Part shown: one piece after another, positions 38,158 to 47,644 of the stretch | Layout of the letters: every line of letters starts with the position of its first letter | Position numbering within the stretch: the first letter of the stretch is position 1 | Assembly (NCBI GenBank): GCA_963669155.1 | Contig: OZ022592.1 | Location: 20,347,174 to 20,411,173 of the forward strand | Origin: Arbacia lixula | Lineage: Eukaryota; Echinodermata; Echinoidea; Arbacioida; Arbaciidae | Direction of reading: 5' to 3' | Length of the DNA stretch: 64,000 bases | Program-made: the position numbers and the translations under genes | Notes under the pieces: model-generated | Told to the model about the DNA's origin: nothing | The model's input: the letters and a program-made list of their open reading frames with translations, nothing else | The model's database searches: none

Positions 38158-38965
38158 GCACTTGTGTGTGTATATGTGGGTATGAAGGTAGCCTTTAGCC
38201 AAGGCATTCGGCGCTTTTATTTCCCAAAATGTGGCAAACGAGTCTGCATACATAAGACTATCATGCGAGGCGCTCGCTGCCCAGGCAGCTCACTCGCGCG
38301 ATCACTACCGTAAACGCACACTGCTTTAGTCTTTTTTTTCAAACCTTGTTCGGCGAGCGAGGACTCGACCAAAGGCTAGTATGAAGACGTGTCCTTGCAC
38401 TTGAGGTAGTGTACAACAATGACTATCTATATCTACAAGTCACTTTTGTATGGCGTTTCTATACACCAATCTGGTATACATCCCTTTTTGTAATTTAGAG
38501 AGAATAAATATCTATGGTATATTTGCAGATGCACCATTTTGGAATAAAGAGGAGGGTTTTGTACAGTGCATCTCGAGATTTTGTTGCCATATTCGTATGA
38601 TGTATTTGCAGATACATCCTTTTGCCATAGAGACCAATGCAGCACTTTTCAGGGTTTTTACTTTGGCAAAGGGGTGTACCTATATATATAAAAAAAAAAA
38701 AAAAAAAACCCAATTACATTGCTAATGAATATATTAAAAAAGGAGATAATATCTTTTATAAATATATATAATTTATTTTTTTTTTAAATTTAAATCGAAC
38801 TCCATTATCAAACATCCATTCCATTGGCTTTTACAGCAAATGCAAATGCCAACACCAGCGTAGAGCCCAGATACACCCTTTTCACATTGTGATTGCCGAT
38901 AAGCACTTGGTTGTAAGCACTTCATCTTGGTCGGCATTACGCGATGCTATTATCCAAACACTTGT
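38158..38965. repeat. Block A fragment, copy 4
   Basis: From about 38,440 to 38,960 the sequence follows block A (compare 12,860-13,400), including TATGGTATATTTGCAGATGCACC and the AAATGCAAATGCCAACACC segment. The preceding 38,190-38,400 is unique, CpG-richer sequence with no recognised feature. Confidence 0.6.
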
Positions 38966-40407
38966 GAAATAAACAAGAAATATGTACCTTTCGGCGCTTA
39001 GTTAATTATGTAAATACTTCATCTTATTCTGTGACCTATATACACCTGTGAAATGATAACAACAAATATGATAAGTTAAATTATATACTACACTTCGTTA
39101 AGTCAATAGTTCGGCTTCTTATCCAAACTTTACATCGCTTTGATCATACAAAAGGGGTATGATATTTGATTACATGGCGTTCACCAAAAAAGGGGGAGGG
39201 AGGTTGCGGAGGGTGCGAACGCAACCCCCTCCAGATCACTTTATTTATTTATTTTTTTATTTATTCATTTATTTTTTTTTGGTTGGGGGAGGGGGCGAGT
39301 TACTTGTTTTTGGTACAAACAATCCAACTATTGAATTATAATGTTCAAAATAAAGACATCTTTTGTATAGAATGAAACTTAAATACAAATCATTATTTTC
39401 AAAATGCAGGGAATATCATTGCTATTTATCAGCAGGTGAGCTAGATGCCCATATACTACATTGTATACATTGATCAGTTAAGTTTCCCTGTTTATATTTA
39501 TGTGAGCATTCTTTAAAGTTTATTTCGGAGGCTTGAAATCAGCTAACGGAAAATTCACACTCAGTTAAGCTCAGTTAAGCTGTCAAAGAATTGTACATAG
39601 AAGTATGTGAAAGAAATGTCGTTATTGTTTTGAAATGTATAATTCAAGGTTACATAAATAACTGAGGAATTGAGAAATGACAATTCAATTCACCGATCAA
39701 GAGGTAAATAGATCAACCGCGTTACGACATGGTTATTAAGATCAGTCGTGGCGTACCTAGTACGAGGCGTACTACAGAATTCAACACACATATGCTCCCA
39801 TCACACCAATTGCAAATAAAAGCCAATACATACACAGAAACAAACGCACACATCCACACTGACATGACTGGCACATATTAATGTAAAAATAATTTCTTAA
39901 TCCTAACAGGTCTGGTCCATGTTTTTTCTCGCATTATTCTTGTAGATATCTGTTTTCATCTAGTGCCTTCGTAACTGCAATCTACAAGTCAAGTTTATGT
40001 TTTGGATTTTGATACCCAATTCGCCCCCCCCCCCCCCCACCCCTTGTATAGGACGTATATGTCAGCTAATCTTCATGTAAATACTACTAAAGTCAATGAA
40101 CAAGACACTGTTAAATTTTACTTTACGTGGCATAATTAGTGTATGATACATCACAAGCATAAGAACATGAATAATGAACATACATAATAGTCTTCGGCTG
40201 TCACACGCACACACATGCCCACAAACAATCATGATCATGCTCCCACTTGCAATGTTGATTTTCGTCATAAGGTAATGTAAATCTTTAACGAGCCTTTGAA
40301 TGATAACAATTCCTAATGCTAACCACTTGTGAGAAGAAACACATGACATCATACGTTTGAATTTGAAAACATTAAAGTTTTGCACTTCTCATTTTTATAT
40401 CTTACAG
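38966..40407. other. Upstream flank or 5' intron of the NLR gene
   Basis: No coding exon is recognised. The 3' end is a good intron end: pyrimidine-rich sequence then TTACAG, directly before the exon at 40,408. The gene's first non-coding exon and promoter therefore probably lie here or further upstream. A T-rich run (39,240-39,290) and a poly-C run (40,023-40,038) are the only notable features. I see no convincing TATA box or CpG island. Confidence 0.5.
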
Positions 40408-41103
40408 ATTTTCAACATGCCGATCCAAATTTGTGAATGGCGTGCTCGTATCGGTTGCCTCTACCAACGAAGACGGAAGGAAATATGGCTTGAAAGGCAG
40501 AGCAGGATGTTTGAGCAATCACTTGACTTTGTCGAAAAGTTGTATGGCTTACTAAAGCTGAAACGAAAATATGACGAATACTGCCAGAGGAAGGAAGGAG
40601 TCAGCACGGAACGAGAAAAAAGATCAACAAACAATCAAGGGATGTCAAATAATGGGGAGCAATATTCCCAAAATGACCTTAACGAAAATTACGCTACATC
40701 GTATGCAGGCTCGTTGAACACAGCTAGCAAAGACAAAGGAAGCAAGGACAGTTGCGTGAAGGATGGGAGCGCCCAGGGCAATGTCAATCAAGACCTCACA
40801 GAGGAAGATACGTCTCAAAGCTACTCTTCTGTCGAGTACGCGGGTTCAGGTCGTACAAGTGGAGCAGATGGAACGCAGCTATCTCTGACATCAGAAGGCG
40901 TCCAATCTTCTAACAACAAGTCCTCTTCAACAAATCCACGAACGCAAGCCAGCTACGACGCTTGTGAATCAACATCTGAACCGTGCACGAAGAACGACAT
41001 ACCGGTAGAACGCACACTCTCCGAACATCTATCAAGGAAGGTCAATGGTTCTGGTCCTGGATTCGATCTCAAGAAAAAAGTCAAGAGTCCTGAATCATCC
41101 TTG
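40408..41103 (+). CDS. Exon a: unrecognised N-terminal protein upstream of the 2A
   Basis: The exon is preceded by TTTTTATATCTTACAG and ends TTG|GTAAGA, a strong donor. I start at the ATG at 40,417 (A at -3), though the frame stays open to the acceptor, so an upstream coding exon is possible. It gives 229 residues. The first ~75 are basic and helix-prone, beginning MPIQICEWRARIGCLYQRRR with a Leu/Lys-rich segment after it. The remaining ~150 are Ser, Asn, Thr and Asp rich and probably disordered. No signal peptide or membrane segment is visible. I do not recognise a family. If the intron is retained, the frame ends at 41,178. The exon lies directly upstream of the 2A exon and is in phase (0) with it, so it would be made as a separate product of about 276 residues including the 2A tail. 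Confidence 0.7.
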
Positions 41104-41542
41104 GTAAGACATCATCATTGTCAGTGCTTCAACACCATGTCTGCCAATATTGATGGTGCTTGTACAAGAACAGTTTAACACACAAAACTAGCCAATTACA
41201 AAACAATGGTAGCAGTTCTCATAGCAGCTTATGTAGTTCACCCGGTTACAAGAAAACATCAATGAATAAAGTAATTGCCATAATGCAACTATTTCATGCA
41301 AAGAAGACTGACACACCAATATGTAAACACAATGGAGAGCATAATAGTGCTAGATCAGTTTTTAGATGAAAGGAATATATTGCGTAATAATATCACTCTA
41401 GACATGTTGCAGTAATACAACTCTTTTCCGAAGTATTATTTGTATGATCACCTTATCCTTTAAAACTCTTGACCTGTCCCGCGACCATAACCAACAATGA
41501 TACCATAAATACTTCCATTTATGTATCCATGTTGGTGTAAAG
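41104..41542 (+). other. Intron a-b
   Basis: A short intron (439 bases) between the N-terminal exon and the 2A exon. A frame at 41,160-41,369 is open but has no acceptor and no phase match, and I reject it as an exon. Nothing else is seen. Confidence 0.6.
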
Positions 41543-41694
41543 GAACAACCACCTAATGCTGCCTCGCCAGCCAAGTGTACGACTGGGCGGTGCAACGATC
41601 ACACCTCTAACGTGGACAATGACATCGCCTGCATCGGAAAATTGCTTCTCCTACAAGCTGGGGACGTGGAGACGAACCCCGGTCCAAACGCAAA
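41543..41694 (+). CDS. Exon b: 2A-peptide exon of the NLR gene
   Basis: The exon encodes 50 codons plus two bases. It begins EQPPNAASPAKC, ends with the 2A motif and NA, and is followed by the consensus donor AA|GTGAGT. The acceptor used here is AAAG|GAAC (phase 0, matching exon a); its pyrimidine tract is poor. A second in-frame acceptor, CCAAG|TGTACG at 41,576, is an alternative that removes 11 residues. The reading frame is closed upstream by a TGA at 41,498-41,500 and contains no ATG before the 2A, so translation must enter from another exon. The last two bases (AA) join the first base of the Death-domain exon (G) to make Lys. Confidence 0.75.
41630..41686 (+). other. 2A-like ribosome-skipping peptide
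   Basis: The encoded sequence is CIGKLLLLQAGDVETNPGP. It has the full D-x-E-x-N-P-G-P core at 41,663-41,686 and the hydrophobic Leu-rich stretch that normally precedes it. In known 2A sequences the ribosome fails to form the Gly-Pro bond and resumes at proline, giving two proteins from one frame. Here the skip point lies between the codons at 41,681-41,683 and 41,684-41,686. 2A-like sequences are known in sea-urchin NLR proteins and in some non-LTR retrotransposons. The in-frame splice to a Death domain places this one in the NLR gene. Activity is inferred from the conserved core. Confidence 0.9.
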
Positions 41695-41927
41695 GTGAGT
41701 GTAATATCTAATACATTTCCCTTATCTGTCCTTGAGCTGCCTGGTCTATTGAAGTTGCTTTACAATTGTAGCAGTTTCATCTCAGATACGAGTATCATAT
41801 TGACTCAGTTTATGATACGGCTTAATTTCAATAAAACTTGGCACCATCCATGTATCTTGAAACGATTAACATTTGCATTAACGATTTGCATATTGAGGTG
41901 ATATACTGTAATCTGTGTAGTGTTGTA

Positions 41928-42064
41928 CCCCAGTGGCGTTCCATACGCATACACGCGTGTTATAAAGCATGAAGTCAAGCATAGATCGTGAACGTGTCTA
42001 AATTAAAACACAAGCAACCACAGATATATTGCAATTATGTAGTTTGTTGAAGTCAGCAACATTA
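41928..42064 (+). mobile_element. LTR-like direct repeat, 5' copy
   Basis: About 137 bases starting CCCAGTGGCGTTCCATACGC and ending GTCAGCAACATTA recur at 45,524-45,660 in the same orientation, with roughly 80% identity. The sequence after it, CTGGCGACGAAGTTGG, resembles the primer-binding-site region that follows the 5' LTR of many Ty3/gypsy elements. The pair brackets the pol relic at 42,770-44,340. They are short for LTRs, and I could not find a target-site duplication. Confidence 0.6.
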
Positions 42065-42189
42065 TACTGGCGACGAAGTTGGCCACGTTTACGATACCTC
42101 CTCTCCCACCCCTCGATATAGATTTGATTTTAGCCACTAAGTTCAGGAAGTTTTAGCAAACCTTTCCCACTTTGGAATGGCGAATGGCA

Positions 42190-42390
42190 AGCCGTTTTTT
42201 TTTTCATTCTCCCTACTTCTTGATATAAGAATTCGATTTCTTGATATCGACAATTACCATTGCTAAACCACACAAAACCATCTCTTGGTATCAAGAATTC
42301 ATTTCTTGATATCACGAAACAGAATTCTTGATATGGAAATGTATAATTCTTGATATCGTGAAATATTTTTTTTTTTATATCTCTTGACTT
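42190..42390. repeat. Palindromic TTCTTGATATCAAGAA-type repeat cluster
   Basis: At least six imperfect copies of words built from GAATTCTTGATATC and its complement occur within 200 bases. The central GATATC and GAATTC are palindromic, so the cluster can fold many ways. It lies inside the interval bracketed by the LTR-like repeats. No function is seen; open frames here are meaningless. Confidence 0.75.
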
Positions 42391-42769
42391 CCAAAGCAGG
42401 ACTATTGCAAGAATTATCCTCAATATCAAGCACAAAAGTATTGCACAAATGTTCAACTTATTTCCAGTTCCAAAGTTGTGCAGAATTCAAATTCATAGTT
42501 GATTTCCAGCGCACAGGTAATGCAGAAATTTATTCTGATTTCGATTCGAACTTAAAACTTGTGACATTGTGATCCGATTTCAAACTCTAAAATTGCGCTC
42601 CAAATAAAATTCACACAAGCGTATATATCGTCCGTCCGTCACCACCCTGTAACGTTGGTGGTGACCTCTCTTTAACGTGGGGTCACCTTCGTTAATGAGC
42701 GGGATAGAGGAACACAGAGAGGGGGCTAGGGCATGGGGAGAGTAAACCCGACAAAGCAGAGCGTTTAAT

Positions 42770-42966
42770 GGTCATGGGAACACGCCAAATCCTTCAATGA
42801 CATCAAACACGCTATCGCACGTACAGCACTGTCACATGACATGTTCTTCAACCCAAGTCTCCACTCCACAGTTGTTGTCGATGCTAGTCCTGTTGGTTTA
42901 TGTGCCATGCTACTAAAACACGGTGATGAACGCGACAAGTCAGTCATTGTGGCACTCGCAAGCTGA
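42770..42966 (+). pseudogene. Ty3/gypsy RNase H fragment (relic 1)
   Basis: One frame reads WEHAKSFNDIKHAIA followed by a DASPVGLCAMLL-type segment and ends at a stop near 42,964. This is the junction between reverse transcriptase and RNase H of Ty3/gypsy pol, with the catalytic first Asp of RNase H in the DAS motif. It overlaps in content with relic 2 (43,201-43,350), so part of the element was duplicated or two copies inserted. It is inactive. Confidence 0.75.
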
Positions 42967-43054
42967 ACTTACCCGCCTTCAAGTAGATTTGCCCAAGCAA
43001 CACGCAAGATCAGACTTTGTACTAACATGCGCACATTAAACAAAGCAACCAAAC

Positions 43055-44340
43055 GGGAGCCCCTTGAAAGTCCAGTCGTTGATCAATGCAACCCCTCCTA
43101 AAAATCGAGAAGAAATCCGAAGCTTTCTTGGATTGGCAATCAACTCTGCAAGGTTGATAACACACCTTGCGTCTCTATTCGAGCCACAACGTGACCTTCA
43201 AAAATCCTTCAATGATATGAAACACGCTATCGCACAGCTCTGTAACATGGCCACTGCACAGTTTTTGTTGATGCTATTCCTTTTGGGTCATTTGCAATGC
43301 TACTACAATACGGTGGTGAACGCGACAAGTCAGTCATTGTGGCACTCGCAAGCCGGTCACTCACTTCTGTGGAATAGCGATGTTCGCAGACGGAACGCGA
43401 AGCACTTGCTGCATCCCGGGGAATCACACATTTCCACCTGTACCTCTGTGGAAGCCACTTCTCAGTGATCGACGACCACAAGCCACTTGTGCCACTGTTC
43501 AACATAGTCAACTTGATTCAAACAGCGAGAATCAAACGATGGCAGCTACATCTCCAGCAGTATGACTTCATTCTCCAGTACCAGCCAGGTGCATCTAATC
43601 CAGCTGATACCTGTCATGACATCCGTCGCGAAGCAATCAACAGTAGAGCCGAATGCAAAAGAGCATATCAACTTCAATCTGGAAAACGCAGTACCGAAAT
43701 CTGTCACGATGGAAGAAATCATCAAAGCTACAAAGTCAGATCCTACTCTGCAGTCATGCAAGAAAGCCATCGAAGAGAATCGCTAGCACTCCATCTCAAA
43801 AGATGTGCCTCAGCTACAATGTCTAGGAAATGTGAGACATGAACTGAGCATAGCAAAAGATGGGGATGTTATTCTGCGCGAGCACAGAATTGTGATTCCA
43901 TCTACCCTTTGAGAGCCCATCATCATTATCGCACACCAGGGACACCAAGGCATCGTTGCAATTTATTCGCGAAAAAGTATGTTTTCCTGGAATAGATAAG
44001 CGTGTGGAAGACCGGATCAGCCAATGCATCCCATGCCAATCGACAGGCATCTCCACCAGTACATGCAAGCCAATCACGATGTCTACTCTGCCTACACATC
44101 CATGGAAGGAAGTGAGCATCGATTTTTCACATTCGCCCACCTGAGATCATTTACTAGTAATCATTGATGATTACAGAGGATTTCATGTCGTTGTTTATTT
44201 TATCTACATCCAGCAAAGCTGTTATCCCTCACTTGGATTGCACATTTTCCTTGTTTGGTGTTCCTGAAGTGGTCTGCACTGATAACGGCCTCACCCCTTC
44301 CATCGATGTGGCAAGCTGGAGCTCGTCAAAGCGGTCACTC
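43055..44340 (+). pseudogene. Ty3/gypsy pol relic 2: RT thumb, RNase H, integrase
   Basis: In order along the plus strand I see the RT connection (EEIRSFLGLA), RNase H (a VDA motif, RDKSVIVALASRSL, then DDHKPLVPLF), and the segment FILQYQPGASNPAD that ends RNase H in this superfamily. The integrase follows, with its HH-CC zinc-binding part (HQGHQGI..., then SQCIPCQS) and catalytic-core pieces (VSIDFSHSP and FGVPEVVCTDNG). Several frame shifts and stops separate these pieces, so no protein can be made. Gag, protease and most of RT are missing. The relic sits in the intron between the 2A exon and the Death-domain exon, in the gene's own orientation. Confidence 0.85.
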
Positions 44341-45523
44341 TCATGCACGACGTGAAGGACTTGATGCTGAAAGCTGTTCGTGGATGCCTTGGCGCGAAAA
44401 AGTTGATGTCTCTTAGAAAAGCAAACTGAAAGCCCGATGACAAGGACTGGATAGAGACCTCAATTTGAGAATTGTTGAGTAAAACTTGAACACTAACAGT
44501 GAAGCATCATTTTGAACAATTTAACGTGGGTGAATAAACTGGAATTCCATGTGAAAAAAATCACATAGCACTGTGAACATAGATTGATTGGACTCAGTGA
44601 AACTGTTTGTGGACTCAAGGAAAACTGTGTTTATCTCATTTGCTTTCAAGATGTCTGTAAACAACGCTTTTCTGTATGTGATATGCTGACCATATTTGTT
44701 GACAAATTTGAACATGCATGACAATACTATCGTGTTAAAAAACTTCTGGTACAAACACAAAGAAATAGAAAAACAGGTATGTTATCATTTCGTCTGTGCA
44801 TGACAATATAATATGTCAACAATCAAAACAGAAACATTAAACTCAATTATATGTCTTATCAAAGGCAAGGATAAATATTGAAAGTAAGAATTTTTGGACA
44901 AAACAGTATTTTGGTATTTCACCATATCATTGCTCATGGATGTGAAGTAATTCTACAATGTTCTTGAAAATATTCACTATTCAAGCGACACAGATGATGT
45001 GGTTTTGCACTACAAAGCAAAAGTTCAAAGTAACAGTAACGTGTTTTCACAACTGACATGAAAGCTATCCTTTATGTTTAATGGTGCTCAAGTTTGTAAT
45101 TGTTCTAAATGCCAAATATATGTTTAGATGCAAAATTGCAAAGAAGCATCAATATATGCATGTCTTGTTATTGATATTTGATAGGTCACGTAATGTGAAC
45201 TTCTCTGCAACTTGAATTTTATTTGTTTTGTATTTAGTACAAATGACTTATGATACATGTATATGCAAGAGTCAGTGAAAAAAGGATAGAGCAGGATGCT
45301 ACAAAAATGGTTGATGTTGTTACTTATAGTTGTTCTTACTCAATTTTATTGTGTGTAAATAAACCACCAGACGACACTGTGATACCATTTGCATGCTGGT
45401 ACCGTATAGTTCTACAAGCTGACTTGTTTGTAAGATTTATGAATTTACAAAAAGCATTCTCATAAATACTTTCAGGTTTATGTAGTCATAAAAATAGTTG
45501 TTGAAACAACATTGAAAGCAAAA
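44341..45523. other. Intron DNA between pol relic and 3' LTR-like repeat
   Basis: AT-rich, with no recognised protein or RNA feature. It may be the decayed 3' end of the retroelement. A purine-rich GAAAGCAAAA precedes the 3' repeat and could be a worn polypurine tract. Confidence 0.4.
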
Positions 45524-45660
45524 CCCAGTGGCGTTCCATACGCACACATACATGTTATCAAACATGGAGTCAAACACAGATCGTGAACGCGTCTTAACTA
45601 AAACCCAGGCAACCGCACATATCGTGCGATTTTGTTATTTGTTGGAGTCAGCAACATTAT
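45524..45660 (+). mobile_element. LTR-like direct repeat, 3' copy
   Basis: Second copy of 41,928-42,064, starting CCCAGTGGCGTTCCATACGC and ending GTCAGCAACATTA. It closes a ~3.7-kb interval holding the gypsy relic. It ends 221 bases before the Death-domain exon, so the element fills most of this intron. Confidence 0.6.
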
Positions 45661-45881
45661 TGTATTGAAATGTGCTTCTTTTCTGATCAGTGTTTCATCA
45701 ATGAATCAGGTGTTTTGTTCTTTGAAAGTGCAATGCTATGGCGTAACATCATTTATGGGGAAAAGCATGATAAGCTTGTCATTACTCCACCGTTAGAGTA
45801 CGGTGCACACCTTCATGGCTTAATTGAGTGATCAAGTCTTAGTGCCTTTATCATGTTTACATATGTCATTCTACTTCCCAG

Positions 45882-46144
45882 GCCTCAAAACCTAAAGTCT
45901 CTAGAAGTGTGCAAGTTGGCCGAGCTAATGGATCCACAAGACTACAGGAAAGTAGGTCTGGCCTTAGGGATCACCGAAGCCGCGCTGTGTCGATATGAAC
46001 ACGACAAGCAAAGCATCGAATGGGCAACCTACCACATGCTGAATGACTGGCTGAAAACAGTGAAGGAGAAAGAGGCGAGGACGATCCTGGTTGATAAACT
46101 ACGTTCAATTCCGTTAGAGAATCTTGCAAATCGCCTTGCTGCAG
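45882..46144 (+). CDS. Exon c: Death domain of the NLR
   Basis: The acceptor TTCTACTTCCCAG gives a good pyrimidine tract, and the donor is GCAG|GTAGAT. The exon encodes one base plus 87 codons plus one base. The first base completes the Lys codon left open by the 2A exon, and the last base starts the Gly codon finished by the NACHT exon. The peptide has the Death-fold pattern, with LAELMDPQDYRKVGLALGIT in helices 1-2 followed by a tryptophan-containing helix (IEWATYHMLNDWLK) and a final LVDKLRSIPLENLANRL helix. Death domains mediate homotypic assembly with adaptors and are the usual N-terminal domain of sea-urchin NLRs. After 2A skipping, the NLR would start Pro-Asn-Ala-Lys directly before this domain. 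Confidence 0.88.
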
Positions 46145-47644
46145 GTAGATATAACAATGATGCATGCACGTTATCTCACCCTGCTGACATCCTATGTATA
46201 TTAGTCCATGCGAACATGTAGTGCTTATTACTGTGATGAAATACCATCTAACGCATAAAATCTTAATTTGTGTCGATTTTATTCATTATTTTTTTTCTGC
46301 TTGATTTCCAATACATATATTAAGCATACAATAGTTAATAGTAAATATGCCATAGTACTTAGTGCGGATATTGTATACATAATGAAATACAAACGACGGG
46401 GTATTAAAAAAAAGCTGAAGCTTAACGGAATGAAAACCAAAGTACATTATATTATAAATCATATGAAATGACGGGCAGAAGGGTTTTCATAATAAGCGGA
46501 AGCTTGAAGTTGTGAAAAACCATCGTACTATTTTCATCATATCGAAAATTATTTTGAGTGAGAGATAGAGCCAGAGAAGAGGGGAGGGGGGGGGGGGGGT
46601 GCAAGAAAGATGCGCTCCCCTCCAAGTACTAAATTTTTATAGTACGATTGGAACAATTTTGCAGACAACAATGTTGTACAAAGTCGCGAGGGATCAACGC
46701 AATAATAACAAACAAGTATTATCTGGGCATACTGAAATGCGATCATAAGGAATTCTGTAATAAGGGAAGTGAGAATTTATTTCATATTCGTTTTTTCGGT
46801 TGGGGAATTCCCAAACTGAGGACCAGTGTGCCCCATTGGGTTATGCGCAAGTGCAGTCCTTGGAAGTTGGAACAAACGACGTACATTAGATTTGACGAAT
46901 GTCTAGTGGTGTATGGATGAATTTGCGAATTGAAAGGGAGGGGGGGGGGGGGTGTCCGAATTGAGGCAAGACTTAAAGATAGTTTTTTGTTAGATATTGA
47001 GATCATCAATCTAACATGATTAAGCTGAAAAAGTAGATGGTCGGTGTGATCCCGATTACAAGAGTTAGTACATACCTTGCTTGATTTTATTCAAAAGCAT
47101 TAATCTGTAATTCAGTTATGATTTCCTCAAACAATGAAAAATGCTTTTTATATTGTATGAAAGGCAACACAGCAGTAGTGTAATATGATCCTGAAAATCG
47201 ATCATTAGGCAAAGTATGTGCAAACTTCAGAACCCCGTCATGTATGTATGTGCAGTAGGAGTACGTCTTCTAATAATAACATTCTGTGAAGGTGTCCCAA
47301 AAAGTCACGGACCAAAGTCTGTCTACAATTTCATCAAGATCTTCCTTCGCTCACCCCCAAACTAATTCACAGTTTGTGTATGAAGATCAGCTATGAGCTC
47401 CCGGCGAAGGCTAAATGGTTGACGTATCTTTAAAATCAGATTTTCTTTTATTATTCAGAGGAAGGCATTGACTAATAATTAGGAAAAAAAAGCGTATTGA
47501 TAAAACCACCCAAAGGTCCTGCATTTTTATGTGGCGGCGGTCATGATAGATCAAGAAAAGTCTTTCCGAGCATAGTCTATCCATGGACTAGTCCATGCTA
47601 GGAGCGATTTGGTTACATGCTGTATCTTTTATCTCTTTGTGCAG
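46145..47644 (+). other. Intron c-d
   Basis: A 1.5-kb intron. It has G-runs near 46,586-46,599 and 46,940-46,952. The word GGTGTCCCAAAAAGT (about 47,292) is like the end of mariner-type elements, but I find no matching second end. No exon is recognised. Confidence 0.6.

Noticed and set aside
41160..41369. Possible extra exon after the N-terminal exon
   Set aside because: It has no acceptor before it in the right phase, and exon a joins exon b directly in phase.
41630..41686. 2A belonging to a 2A-bearing non-LTR retrotransposon ORF1
   Set aside because: No retrotransposon ORF follows it; the donor directly after it joins the Death-domain exon in phase, and the nearby retroelement is an LTR gypsy relic with its own boundaries.
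47280..47600. Mariner-like element suggested by GGTGTCCCAAAAAGT
   Set aside because: No matching inverted terminus or transposase fragment could be found in the intron.
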